Shown in pieces: positions 40,617 through 49,987 of a stretch of 64,000 nt of DNA (positions within the stretch are counted from its first letter, which is position 1; every line of letters starts with the position of its first letter). This DNA comes from Pyramidobacter piscolens (GTDB lineage: Bacteria > Synergistota > Synergistia > Synergistales > Dethiosulfovibrionaceae). The position numbers and the translations under genes were made by a program. A model generated the notes under the pieces. The model was not told the origin of the DNA and did no database searches. It worked only from the letters and a program-made list of their open reading frames with translations. The stretch is taken from NCBI GenBank assembly GCA_004558205.1, contig SFDM01000010.1, forward strand, positions 25,184-89,183. Direction: 5' to 3'.

Positions 40617-41710
40617 GCACGGGAGAGCTCTCGGGAGATATCTACGCGACGAGGCTCAGCGCGGCGCTTCAGAAACTGGTTCCTCAAGAGGAGATATGGG
40701 GGATGGCGGGGACTCTTGCGTCGGGGATTAAAAAAGAATGGAACAATGACCAGCTTCATATCATTGGATTGGGACGAATTGTAAAATCACTGCCGGCGCT
40801 CTACGCGCTGCGCAACGAACTTGCCGACGCCGTGATTCGCAGAAAGCCCCGGGCGGTGATCGTGATCGACAGCCCCGATTTCCATATTCCCCTGCTCAGC
40901 AAGATCAGGGCCGGCGGCTATAAGGGAGCGGTGATCTACGTCTGCCCTCCGACGATCTGGGCGTGGCGGAACGGACGGGCCAAGTATCTGCGGCGTTACT
41001 GCGATCTCTGCCTGCCCCTGTTCAGTTTTGAGGAGAAGGCTCTGAAAGAACGGGACGTGGAAAGCTTTTGGTGCGGAAACCCCCTGGTCGACGATTTCAA
41101 GGACTTCGCCCCCTCGGGAGCCGCGCTTCCGTCTGATCCCATGCGGGTCGCTCTGCTGCCGGGCAGCCGGCGGTCGGAGATCGCTTCGCTCCTCCCCGTG
41201 CTCGAACAGACGGCGCTCAGGCTCCAGGTGCTGGGGCTGCACCCCGTGCTTTCCGTTGCGCCTGGGCTGGATCCCGAAAGTAGGGACATGGTTCTTCACA
41301 ACGCTTCGGGGATTGAGAGCACCGAAGTCAGCGGGCGGAATCTGATGCACGCCTCGAAGTTCGTGATCGGCTCCTGCGGAACCGCCGCGGTGGAGGCCAT
41401 GTTTCTCGACCGCTATATGATCGTGCTCTATCGCGGAACCTTTATCGAATGGCATATCTATAAGGCGCTGACTCACACGAAATTTGTGGCCGTTCCCAAC
41501 GTGCTGGCCGGCAGGATGTTTTTTCCCGAACTGCTTCAGGACGACGTAAAGGTGGAAAACGTCATGAACTATGCCGAACGATACCTTTCCGACCAGCCCT
41601 ACCGGGAGGACGTCCACCGTCAGCTTCGGGAAAACCGCCTGATGATGGGAGAGCCCGGCGCTATCGGCCGGTGGGCCGACGCGATTTGCCGCGTAATGGC
41701 GCGCCCATGA
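40601..41710 (+). CDS. lpxB: Lipid A disaccharide synthase LpxB
   Basis: A 369-residue GT19 glycosyltransferase joining lipid X and UDP-diacylglucosamine. Family motifs: ISTGELSGDIYATRLSAAL at the N-terminus, VIVIDSPDFHIPLL, CPPTIWAWRNGRAKYLRR, and ALLPGSRRSEIASLLPVLE; the nucleotide-binding end contains GSCGTAAVEAMFLDRYMIVLY. This is the canonical member of three LpxB-like modules in the operon. It overlaps the following LpxB-like gene by four bases. Confidence 0.95.
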   Translation: MSIFISTGELSGDIYATRLSAALQKLVPQEEIWGMAGTLASGIKKEWNNDQLHIIGLGRIVKSLPALYALRNELADAVIRRKPRAVIVIDSPDFHIPLLSKIRAGGYKGAVIYVCPPTIWAWRNGRAKYLRRYCDLCLPLFSFEEKALKERDVESFWCGNPLVDDFKDFAPSGAALPSDPMRVALLPGSRRSEIASLLPVLEQTALRLQVLGLHPVLSVAPGLDPESRDMVLHNASGIESTEVSGRNLMHASKFVIGSCGTAAVEAMFLDRYMIVLYRGTFIEWHIYKALTHTKFVAVPNVLAGRMFFPELLQDDVKVENVMNYAERYLSDQPYREDVHRQLRENRLMMGEPGAIGRWADAICRVMARP

Positions 41711-42801
41711 AGCTGGCCGTCCTTGCAAACGGTCCCGGCGAAGTCTGGGGATGGAGCCGTCCAGTCATTTTCGAGGCGGCGTCCCGCGGATGGACGGTGG
41801 ACGTGCATCTTCTTCCCTGCCCCTTTGCGTCGGGGAAAGAGTATGACGTCCTCTCTTCGCTGCCCGTGAAGCTTTACCGGCACAAGTCGACCTATGGCGC
41901 CTTCAGGAAGATGATGGAAGACAGGGCCTACGACGCGATCCTCCAGCTTGGGGGAGACCTGCTGTTCGGGCGCTTTCTCGCGTGGCGCCATTCCGCGCCG
42001 CTTGCCTGCTATTCCTATGGTTTGAAAAAAGGCATGAGGCACTGCGATAAAGTGTTGACGTCCCGCCCAGGGCTCTATGACGCCGAAAACATGGAGATCG
42101 TGGGCGATCTGGTGCTCGACAGCTTGGACAGGGCAAACGGCCTTCCCTGGCGGGCCCCTGAGGGGCGACGGCTGGTATTTTTCCCCGGAAGCCGCGCGAA
42201 CATCCGAAGGAAGGCCTTCGCCCTTCTCAATCGTATATCGGCCTATTTGAAAGAACGGGACCGGCACATCGAGGCGCGGGTCCTGCTGTCTCCCTTTTCC
42301 GACGGATCGGAGATACAGATCTGGCGCGAGGCGGGATTCAGCGTTTGGAAAGGTTCCATGCCCGCGGGGATCAGCGGCGCCGATCTTGCCATCACCCAGC
42401 CGGGAACCAATACGCTCGAACTGATGTACTGCGCTCAGCCCTTTATGATCGTGGCGCCCTTCTCCTTTGTGAGGGAAGTGCCTCTGTCAGGCCTCGCGGG
42501 GATGGTGGACGCCATTCCCTGGCTGGGCAGTTCGCTGCGCGAGGTCTTCGTTTTAAGGCGCGCTCAGAAATTTGCGGGGCGTTCGGCCTGGCCGAACCGC
42601 CTTTCTCGGGAGACGGTCGTGCCTGAGTTGGTCGGCGAATTTACCCCGGAAGAAATTGCCGAAGAGATCCTGAAAGCCCTGAAAGACTCCGAAGGACTGA
42701 GCAAACAGCGCCGGCTTTTGCGCGGCCTTGCGGAAGAAGTGCTCCCAGGCGCACCGTCGAAAATCTGTGATATCCTAGAAAGGATGGCGGCAGGCCATTG
42801 A
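41707..42801 (+). CDS. LpxB-like glycosyltransferase of unknown specificity
   Basis: A 364-residue protein with GT-B fold features related to LpxB: an N-terminal LAVLANGPGEVWGWSRPVI glycine-rich loop, a central FFPGSRANIRRKAF (compare LPGSRRSEI in LpxB) and ITQPGTNTLELMYCAQPFM in the donor-binding half. The acceptor-side motif IDSPDFHIPLL of LpxB is replaced by ILQLGGDLLFGRFL, so the acceptor should differ. It starts at the lpxB stop (ATGA) and ends in the msbA start (TTGA). It may add a sugar to the lipid A precursor or make another glycolipid; that is inference. Confidence 0.8.
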   Translation: MKLAVLANGPGEVWGWSRPVIFEAASRGWTVDVHLLPCPFASGKEYDVLSSLPVKLYRHKSTYGAFRKMMEDRAYDAILQLGGDLLFGRFLAWRHSAPLACYSYGLKKGMRHCDKVLTSRPGLYDAENMEIVGDLVLDSLDRANGLPWRAPEGRRLVFFPGSRANIRRKAFALLNRISAYLKERDRHIEARVLLSPFSDGSEIQIWREAGFSVWKGSMPAGISGADLAITQPGTNTLELMYCAQPFMIVAPFSFVREVPLSGLAGMVDAIPWLGSSLREVFVLRRAQKFAGRSAWPNRLSRETVVPELVGEFTPEEIAEEILKALKDSEGLSKQRRLLRGLAEEVLPGAPSKICDILERMAAGH

Positions 42802-44543
42802 GAGAAAATAAGAGAAGACCCCTGTATAAGCGGCTCCTGGAGTTGCTGCTGCCCCATAAAATGAAACTGTGCGGCGCTTTTGCCTGCATGGTCGGCATGG
42901 GCGTCTGCGCCGCTCTTCCGGCGTGGCTCATGAAAAACGTGGTGGACGACGTGCTGATCAGCCGGAACTACACCATGCTGAACCTGCTTTCCATCGCGCT
43001 GGTGGTCCTTTTTGTCTTCAAGTCCCTGTTCACTTACGGACAAAAATACCTGATGGGCTGGGTGGGGCAAAAAATCGTCATGGACATGAGGATCGCCGCC
43101 TATGCCCACCTTCAGACCCTCTCGCTGAAGTTCATTCACGCCAAACGGGTGGGCGAGCTTCTGTCCCGCGTCACCAACGACGTCAATATGCTTCAAATGA
43201 CCGTCACGAACGTGGCGGTGGACCTGGTCATTCAGGGCGTGTCCTGCGTCGCCATCCTGTCCTACTGTCTCTACCTCAACTGGCAGCTGATGCTTTACAC
43301 GGTGATCGTCCTGCCTCTGGTGGTGCTGGTGCTGCGGCGCGCCTCCGACACTCTTCGTAAAGTGGGACGGGAGATGCAGCAGAAAGTGGCCGAGCTCTCG
43401 GCCGTGGCGGAGGAAGCCCTTTCCGCGATCCGCATCGTCCGGGCCTTTGCCACAGAAGAACTGGAACTGAACCGTTTTACGCAGAGCAACGAGCAGAATT
43501 TCGAGGTCATTATCAGGGGCGTAAAGGTGAACGCCATGCTGAACGGCGCGGTGGAGGTCCTTTTAATCACGGCCCTCGCCCTGGTTTTCTGGCTCGGCGG
43601 CCGCACGGTGCTGAGCGGCGGCATGACCCCAGGCGAGCTGATCGCCTTTCTCGGATCGCTGGGCTTTTTGGCCTCGCCGATCAATAACTTTACGCGGGCC
43701 GTCAGCCAGCTTCAGTTCGGTTTTGCGGCCGCGGAGCGCATCTTCGATTTGCTTGACAACGACGACTGCGTCGTGACGCCGCCTCAGGCCGTGCAACTGG
43801 CGCGGCTTCGGGGTGAGGTTCGTTTTGAGGACGTCTGGTTCTCCTACGAGCCCGAGCAGTGGATCCTGAAAGATTTGAACATCACCGTCAAGCCGGGCGA
43901 AAAGGTGGCCGTCGTGGGGCCTACGGGCGCGGGAAAGTCCACGCTGGTAGACCTGGTTCAGCGCTTTTACGATCCTCAGAAGGGGACCGTCAGGATCGAC
44001 GGTTTCGACGTGAAAACCGTGGACCTGCGGACGCTGCGGACCCAGATCGGCGTGGTGCCTCAGGAGCCCGTGCTGATGAAAGGTTCGATCGCCTTTAACA
44101 TCGCCTATGGCTTCGACGCTTCCGGTGAAGAGGTACGCAGCGCTGCGGAGATCGCCGGCATTTCCGATTTCATTGAAAGCCTTCCCGAGGGCTACGACAC
44201 CGAAGTGGGCGTCCGAGGCGTTACCGTCAGCGGAGGACAGCGGCAGCGAATCGCCATCGCGCGGGCCATCGTGCGCAACCCTCGGATCATCATCCTTGAC
44301 GAAGCCACCTCGTCGCTGGACGCGGCGGTGGAGCATCAGATCCAGGCGGCGATGGACAAGGCCATGGAAGGGCGCACGTCCTTCGTGATCGCCCACAGGC
44401 TCTCGACGATTATCAACGCCGACAGGATCCTTTACCTTGAAAACGGCCATGTCCTCGAGGACGGCACTCATGAAGAGCTGCTGCGCAAGAACGGCGCCTA
44501 CCAAAAGTTATTTTCGCTGCAGTACGGAGCGGGGCGCTCATGA
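42798..44543 (+). CDS. msbA: Lipid A flippase MsbA-type ABC transporter
   Basis: A 581-residue fused ABC exporter half with six membrane segments (residues ~20-305) and an ATPase domain: Walker A VGPTGAGKST (~372-381), Q-loop GVVPQEPVLMKGSI, signature VSGGQRQRIAIA, Walker B IIILDEATSSLD and switch IAHRLSTI. The operon position between lpxB-like and lpxK identifies it as MsbA rather than a drug exporter. The start is TTG 42798 overlapping the previous stop; the first residues (RENKRRPLYKRLLELL) are typical. Confidence 0.94.
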   Translation: MRENKRRPLYKRLLELLLPHKMKLCGAFACMVGMGVCAALPAWLMKNVVDDVLISRNYTMLNLLSIALVVLFVFKSLFTYGQKYLMGWVGQKIVMDMRIAAYAHLQTLSLKFIHAKRVGELLSRVTNDVNMLQMTVTNVAVDLVIQGVSCVAILSYCLYLNWQLMLYTVIVLPLVVLVLRRASDTLRKVGREMQQKVAELSAVAEEALSAIRIVRAFATEELELNRFTQSNEQNFEVIIRGVKVNAMLNGAVEVLLITALALVFWLGGRTVLSGGMTPGELIAFLGSLGFLASPINNFTRAVSQLQFGFAAAERIFDLLDNDDCVVTPPQAVQLARLRGEVRFEDVWFSYEPEQWILKDLNITVKPGEKVAVVGPTGAGKSTLVDLVQRFYDPQKGTVRIDGFDVKTVDLRTLRTQIGVVPQEPVLMKGSIAFNIAYGFDASGEEVRSAAEIAGISDFIESLPEGYDTEVGVRGVTVSGGQRQRIAIARAIVRNPRIIILDEATSSLDAAVEHQIQAAMDKAMEGRTSFVIAHRLSTIINADRILYLENGHVLEDGTHEELLRKNGAYQKLFSLQYGAGRS

Positions 44544-46783
44544 ATTTCCTGACGAAATCCTACCTTGCCTACTCCCACGGTGAGAGCTGGTTTTCACCGT
44601 GGCAGATCCTGCGCCCGCTGGGCTGGATTGGCAGCGTCATCGTCAAGACCCGGTGCGCGCTCTACGACCACGGCCTCTACGCTTCTGAAGAGCCGTCCCT
44701 CCCAGTGATCAGCGTTGGCAACCTCACGACGGGCGGAACGAACAAGACCCCCTTCGTCGAATACGTCGTCAGAGGGATGCAGCGCTGCGGCGTGAAAGCG
44801 GGCGTCGTGAGCCGCGGCTATGGGGGGAAAACTTCCGAGCCCATCGTCATTCTCAACTGCAACGCCCAGAGGAGTTCCGTAGGCGACGAACCGCTCCTGC
44901 TGTCGTCGCGGCTTCCCGAAGTGCCGATCGCCGTATCCTGCGACCGTTTTGCCGACGTGGCGGCTCTGGCCCGCTGCGGCGTCGACGTGGCCGTGGCGGA
45001 CGATGCCTTTCAGCACCGGAAGCTCGCGCGGGACGTGGATATCGTGCTGGTGGACGCCAGCTGCCCCTTTGGAAACGGCACGCCCCTTCCCAACGGGATC
45101 CTCAGGGAAGCCCCCAGTTCTTTAGGGCGGGCTCATATCGTCGTCATCACGAAGGCCGATCAAGTTTCGGCGCGAAATTTGGAGAAGCTGAAAAACAAAG
45201 TCCTTCGCTGGGTGCCCGAAAACCGGCTGTTTTATTCCCGCCTGGGCGCTCCTGTGTGGCAGCGCTGGAACGGCGAGGGATTTGAAGCACCCTGCGTCTC
45301 ACCGAGAGGCATGCACATGATCGTTTTTTCCGCCATAGGCAATCCCAAAAGTTTTCACAACACGGTGACCCAAAGCGGGGCCGTGATCGCCAGGGAGTTC
45401 GAATTTAAAGACCATCACCGCTACAGCGTGGGCGACCTGAGGCGTATTGCCGATATCGCGGCTCAAAGCGGGGCCGACGCCCTGTGCTGCACCGAAAAGG
45501 ACACCTTCAACCTGCCGCCGGGCTGGAAGCCTGAATTCCCCTTGTTGATCCCGCGCATCCACGCTGGAATCGACGACCCCGAACGTTTTTGGCGGATCAT
45601 GACGGAGACGCTCCGTCCCAAGTTTATCGTGGCTTCCAACGGGCTGGGCGAAGACGCCATAGGCTCCAAGCTGGCGGAAAAAATGAAAAAGTCCTTTCCC
45701 CTCGCTGAAGTCAGCGCCTTCCCGCTGGTCGGACGGGGAGAGCATTACAGCGAAAAGGGCGTGGAGCTCGTGGGGCCCCTTTCCAACTCACCCACGGGAG
45801 GCATCATCAAATACCACTTTAAGGACCTCTGCAGCGAGCTGCGCTCGGGCCTTTTAAAACATATCGCCAAGCAGTTCAACACATGGAAGCAGCTCCGGCA
45901 TAAATGCCGGAGCGTGATCTGCGTGGGCGACGCCTATCTTCTGTGCCACACGCTGTGGGGGCAGGGGAAAAAACCTCTTTTGCTGGCTACGGCGAAAACA
46001 CAGCTGATCAGCGGTCATTGGAAACTGGAAAACAGCATCTACCGCAAAGCCTGCAAGCGGGTTTGGACCAGAGATGAAGCGACGGCAGCCGAACTTCGCC
46101 GGGCAGACGTGAACGCAGTTTTTGAGGGGAATCCAATTATGGACCTCCTTGGTGATAATAATAAAAAGGAGTCCATCTGGGGACCGGGACGGCGGATTCT
46201 TCTTCTTCCAGGGAGCCGTCCCAGAGCCTATAGAGATCTTTCCCTTCTGCTCTCGACTCTGAAAAAAATGTCGGAAAGCTGCGCTCTGTCGGCCCTGATG
46301 GTCATCGCCCCCAGCCTGTCTGTAGGACAGATTGCGGAGTCCGCGAGGGGATGGGTCTATAATGGCTCAGAGCTGCGCTGCGGCGAACTGAGCATAAAAG
46401 TTTACTCCGATGATTTGGCCGCCGTCGCCCCCGGGGCTGAGCTTCTGATCGGGTTGGCCGGAACGGCCAATCAGGTCTGCGCGGGGATGGGGATTCCCGT
46501 CCTTTCGATTAAGGAAAAGGGCAAGTACGTCCAGAAGAAGCTTTTGGGCGAATCGGAACTGCTTGTGGAGGCGGACGCCGTCAGCCTAGCTGCTGCGGCT
46601 CTTTTGCTCCTGAAGGATCCAGAGCGGCTGCGCTTTATGGGCGAACAGGGCAAGGCCCGCCTTGGCCGGTCAGGAGCCCTTGACGCGGTCATAGACTATG
46701 CTGCGGTTCATATGGGCTGGAAAAAACGGTGTTCTCTCTACGAAAAAATGTCTCGTGCGGATGGGCTTATGACAGATCAGTAA
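44540..46783 (+). CDS. lpxK: LpxK fused to an LpxB-related domain
   Basis: A 747-residue fusion. Residues 1 to ~357 are tetraacyldisaccharide 4'-kinase LpxK: SVGNLTTGGTNKTPFVEYV, VSRGYGGKTSEP, VGDEPLLLSSRLP, VAVADDAFQHRKLARD and TEKDTFNL. The P-loop has Asn where the Gly before Lys is expected (GGTNKT). Residues ~359-747 match the lpxB-related family (TIGR03492-like): FIVASNGLGEDAIGSKL, FPLVGRGEHY, GPLSNSPTGGI, ICVGDAYLL, TAKTQ, TRDEATAAELRRADV and FEGNPIMDLL. No stop or frameshift lies between the parts. It overlaps msbA by four bases. Kinase function is likely; the second domain's substrate is unknown. Confidence 0.9.
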   Translation: MNFLTKSYLAYSHGESWFSPWQILRPLGWIGSVIVKTRCALYDHGLYASEEPSLPVISVGNLTTGGTNKTPFVEYVVRGMQRCGVKAGVVSRGYGGKTSEPIVILNCNAQRSSVGDEPLLLSSRLPEVPIAVSCDRFADVAALARCGVDVAVADDAFQHRKLARDVDIVLVDASCPFGNGTPLPNGILREAPSSLGRAHIVVITKADQVSARNLEKLKNKVLRWVPENRLFYSRLGAPVWQRWNGEGFEAPCVSPRGMHMIVFSAIGNPKSFHNTVTQSGAVIAREFEFKDHHRYSVGDLRRIADIAAQSGADALCCTEKDTFNLPPGWKPEFPLLIPRIHAGIDDPERFWRIMTETLRPKFIVASNGLGEDAIGSKLAEKMKKSFPLAEVSAFPLVGRGEHYSEKGVELVGPLSNSPTGGIIKYHFKDLCSELRSGLLKHIAKQFNTWKQLRHKCRSVICVGDAYLLCHTLWGQGKKPLLLATAKTQLISGHWKLENSIYRKACKRVWTRDEATAAELRRADVNAVFEGNPIMDLLGDNNKKESIWGPGRRILLLPGSRPRAYRDLSLLLSTLKKMSESCALSALMVIAPSLSVGQIAESARGWVYNGSELRCGELSIKVYSDDLAAVAPGAELLIGLAGTANQVCAGMGIPVLSIKEKGKYVQKKLLGESELLVEADAVSLAAAALLLLKDPERLRFMGEQGKARLGRSGALDAVIDYAAVHMGWKKRCSLYEKMSRADGLMTDQ

Positions 46784-46830
46784 CTGCGAGTGATCTAAAA
46801 AACATAGAATTGACGGAGGAGGAAAGGGCA

Positions 46831-47682
46831 GTGAAAAAGATCGAAATAGGGAGATTTGCTGTTGGCGGTGACGCGCTCACCTTGATTGCAGGCCCCTGCG
46901 CCCTTGAAAGCCTTGAACTGGGACTCGAAGTGGGGCGTAAGACGCGCGACCTGTGTGCCCGGTTGGGGATTAACTACATTTTTAAAGCTTCATACGACAA
47001 GGCGAATCGAACTTCCATTTTCAGCAAAAGAGGTCCCGGCATGGAACTCGGGCTCCAGTGGCTGGCTCAGATCAAAGAAGAGCTCGGCGTTCCCGTGTTG
47101 ACAGATATCCATGAATCCTGCCAGGCTGCGCCTGTAGCTGAGGTTGCCGACGTGCTTCAGATTCCCGCTTTTTTGTGCCGCCAGACCGACCTGCTGGTTG
47201 CCGCCGCAAAGACCGGCAGAGCGATCAACGTAAAGAAAGCGCAGTTCCTTTCAGCATGGGACATGAAGTCCGTGCTCGCCAAATTTCACGAAGCCGGCAA
47301 CGATAAGGTGATGCTTTGCGAGCGAGGGACTACCATGGGTTACAATCAGCTGGTGGTGGACATGAGATCCCTGGTGATCATGCGGTCCCTCGGCGTTCCC
47401 GTGGTTTTTGACGCCACTCACAGCGTGCAGATGCCCGGCGGTTTGGGCAACAGCTCGGGCGGCGACCGGCGCTTTACCCTGCCTCTTGCCAGGGCCGCCG
47501 CCTCGATAGGCATAGACGCCCTTTTTCTCGAAGTCCACCCAGAGCCGGAGAAAGCCCTGAGCGACGGGCCTAACATGGTTCCGCTCAGCATGCTGGAAGG
47601 CTTCCTCAGCCAGATTGTCGCTATCGACCGCATGGTGCGTTCCGACCTTGGAGCCGTACAAATCGACTGGTGCGAACAATGA
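46831..47682 (+). CDS. kdsA: KDO 8-phosphate synthase KdsA
   Basis: A 283-residue TIM-barrel aldolase condensing PEP and arabinose 5-phosphate. Typical blocks: LIAGPCALESLELGLEVG, FKASYDKANRTSIFSKRGPG, VPVLTDIHE, DVLQIPAFLCRQTDLLVAAA, and FDATHSVQMPGG. A Cys is present in the GPCALES loop. The start is GTG 46831, supported by GGAGGAGG eight bases upstream; the upstream extension would overlap the lpxK fusion. It overlaps kdsD by four bases. Confidence 0.96.
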   Translation: MKKIEIGRFAVGGDALTLIAGPCALESLELGLEVGRKTRDLCARLGINYIFKASYDKANRTSIFSKRGPGMELGLQWLAQIKEELGVPVLTDIHESCQAAPVAEVADVLQIPAFLCRQTDLLVAAAKTGRAINVKKAQFLSAWDMKSVLAKFHEAGNDKVMLCERGTTMGYNQLVVDMRSLVIMRSLGVPVVFDATHSVQMPGGLGNSSGGDRRFTLPLARAAASIGIDALFLEVHPEPEKALSDGPNMVPLSMLEGFLSQIVAIDRMVRSDLGAVQIDWCEQ

Positions 47683-48698
47683 CAGCTTCAATGACCCTCC
47701 CTTCAGACAGGAAAGCCGAAGAGCTTTCCGACGAAGCGCTTCTCAACGCGGGACGCGCCGTGCTCCGCCATGAGGCGGAAGAGCTGATACGCGCGTCCGA
47801 CCGTTTCGGAATCGAACTGGTTCAGGCTGCCCGTAAAATAGAAGCCTGCAAGGGCCGAATTATCGTATCGGGCATTGGCAAAGCGGGACATATCGGAAGA
47901 AAGGTCGCGGCTACGCTGTCCTCGCTGGGGACGCCGTCCTTTTTCCTTCAGGCGAGCGAGGCGGCTCACGGCGACCTCGGCATGGTGCGCCACGAGGACG
48001 TGGCGCTGCTGATCAGCCACAGCGGGAAGACCGCCGAGGTGGTGGCGCTGCTGCCCTTTTTCCGCCGCATTGGAGCGCCGGTGATCGCCATTTCTGGCGA
48101 CAGCCATTCGCCTCTGGCGCTGGGAGCCGACATCTTTCTGAGTTCGGCGATCGAACGGGAGGCGGACCCGCTGAACCTTGCCCCCACAAGCAGCACCACC
48201 CTTCAATTGGCGGTCGGCGACGCTTTGGGAGCGATGGTTACGCTGCTTCGCGGGCTGAAAAAAGAGGATTTCGCGCTCTTTCACCCCGCCGGCACCCTGG
48301 GCAAAAAACTGCTTCTGCGTGTCTGCGACGTGATGGGAACCTGCGGTTCGCTGCCCATCGTCCCCGAGGACACGCTGGTCAAGGACGCCTTGTTTGAGAT
48401 CACCAGCAAAAATTACGGCGCCACGACCGTGGTGGACGCCGAGGGCGTATTGGTGGGGATTTTTACCGACGGCGACCTCCGGCGGCTGATCGCCAAGGAG
48501 GGGATCGGATGCCTTGAGCGGCCGGTTCGCGATGTGATGATCCGGTCGCCCCGCACGATCTCGCCCGACGCCCTCGCGGCCGAGGCCGTCCGCGTCATGG
48601 AAAAATTGGAAATTTCAGTGATCATCGTCGTCGATGAAGCCAACAAGCCCGTGGGGATGATCCACATCCACGAGCTTTTGCAAAGCGGCGTCGCCTAA
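47679..48698 (+). CDS. kdsD: Arabinose 5-phosphate isomerase KdsD
   Basis: A 339-residue isomerase turning ribulose 5-phosphate into arabinose 5-phosphate. The N-terminal SIS domain has IIVSGIGKAGHIGRKVAATL, FFLQASEAAHGDLGM and LLISHSGKTAEVV; two CBS domains follow (~residues 210-339; VGIFTDGDLRRLI). Order and length match KdsD/KpsF/GutQ. ATG 47679 overlaps the kdsA stop. Its place in the KDO operon points to LPS rather than capsule or sugar alcohol use. Confidence 0.95.
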   Translation: MTASMTLPSDRKAEELSDEALLNAGRAVLRHEAEELIRASDRFGIELVQAARKIEACKGRIIVSGIGKAGHIGRKVAATLSSLGTPSFFLQASEAAHGDLGMVRHEDVALLISHSGKTAEVVALLPFFRRIGAPVIAISGDSHSPLALGADIFLSSAIEREADPLNLAPTSSTTLQLAVGDALGAMVTLLRGLKKEDFALFHPAGTLGKKLLLRVCDVMGTCGSLPIVPEDTLVKDALFEITSKNYGATTVVDAEGVLVGIFTDGDLRRLIAKEGIGCLERPVRDVMIRSPRTISPDALAAEAVRVMEKLEISVIIVVDEANKPVGMIHIHELLQSGVA

Positions 48699-48702
48699 TG
48701 CC

Positions 48703-49935
48703 ATGTCGCTGTACGGTTGTTTTTCAGAGCTTCTTTTCAACGCTGCCAGGCCTTTTCTGAACAGAAAATACGACGAGGGCAACGAACAGCGTTATGGCGT
48801 TTATCCGCAGGACCTTCCCAAGGGCGCGCTCTGGATCCACGCTGTGTCGGTGGGAGAAGTCCAGTCCGCCTATCCCCTGGTCAAAGAGATAAAAAAACAG
48901 GATCCCGGACTTCCCATTCTGCTCTCGACGATCACCAAGACGGGCAAGGCCATGTCAGAGCAGCTGATGCGCGATTCCGTCACCCGGATTTACTATCCCT
49001 GGGACGCTCCCTCCGTGCTGAACAGAGCCTTGGACACACTGCGGCCAAAAGCCTATGTGACCATGGAGACCGAGATATGGCCGGAAATGCTCCGCCAGCT
49101 TCAAAAACGCGGGATTCCAGCTTTTCTCGTGAACGGGCGGCTCTCCGAATCAAGCTTTGCCAAGTATAACCGCTTCCATTCTTTCTGGAGCCAGGTGATT
49201 AGACGCTATCGCGTCATTATGGCGCGTTCCGAGGCGGAGCGCGCGCGTTTTGTCGCGCTTGGCGCCGATCCCTGCTGCGTGCGGGTGACCGGCGACTGCA
49301 AAGTGGACGCTCTGATCGAGCGCCGAAACGCCGCCGACCCGGCTCGTCTGTCGGTCTATTTCCAGAGCGACGCACCGGTTATCCTGGCCGGAAGCACTCA
49401 TGAAGGTGAAGAAACCGTGGTTTTCAAGGCCTATCGCGCATTGCTCGAAAAGCATCCCCGCCTGCGCCTGGTGGTCGTTCCCCGGCATCCCGAGCGGTCT
49501 GAAACTCTGCTTCGGGAGGCGCAGGAACGGCAGCTCCCGAACCCGGTCCTGATGTCGAAAGCCGGCGAAGGCTGGCAGGTCCTGATTGTCGACAGGATCG
49601 GCCTTTTGTTTTCGATCTATGGCTGCGTGAAGGCGGCTTTTCTGGGCGGTTCGATCGCCCCGAAGGGCGGGCAGAATATCATGGAGCCTGCGCTGTGGGG
49701 AATTCCCTTTTGCCAGGGGCCGGATTACCGCGATTTTACGGAGGCGACCGAAGGGCTGCTTGCCGCGGGCCTTTGCAAAATAGTCCATGACGATCGAGAG
49801 ATGGCGCAGTTTTTTGAGGATATCCTGGCTTCCGGCTATGACGAGCGGTACAAGGCGGGCAGCAGGACGTTTTTCGACCGTCTCGGCGGCGCTTCGCGCC
49901 GCAGCTGGGAGATCATGAGGGAACAGATCGGCTGA
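48703..49935 (+). CDS. waaA: KDO transferase WaaA
   Basis: A 410-residue GT30 membrane-associated glycosyltransferase that attaches KDO to lipid IVA. Motifs: IHAVSVGEVQSAYPLV, YVTMETEIWPEML, VNGRLSESSFAKY, AGSTHEGEETVVF, VPRHPERSETLL and FLGGSIAPKGGQNIMEPA. Where E. coli has GGHNPLEP, this has GGQNIMEP. The N-terminal membrane anchor is short. It begins four bases after kdsD. Whether it adds one, two or more KDO residues cannot be told. Confidence 0.94.
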   Translation: MSLYGCFSELLFNAARPFLNRKYDEGNEQRYGVYPQDLPKGALWIHAVSVGEVQSAYPLVKEIKKQDPGLPILLSTITKTGKAMSEQLMRDSVTRIYYPWDAPSVLNRALDTLRPKAYVTMETEIWPEMLRQLQKRGIPAFLVNGRLSESSFAKYNRFHSFWSQVIRRYRVIMARSEAERARFVALGADPCCVRVTGDCKVDALIERRNAADPARLSVYFQSDAPVILAGSTHEGEETVVFKAYRALLEKHPRLRLVVVPRHPERSETLLREAQERQLPNPVLMSKAGEGWQVLIVDRIGLLFSIYGCVKAAFLGGSIAPKGGQNIMEPALWGIPFCQGPDYRDFTEATEGLLAAGLCKIVHDDREMAQFFEDILASGYDERYKAGSRTFFDRLGGASRRSWEIMREQIG

Positions 49936-49987
49936 TTTCTTTCCTGCCGCCTCCAAGGGGGTGCAGGCATTGAACGGAGGAAGAACC

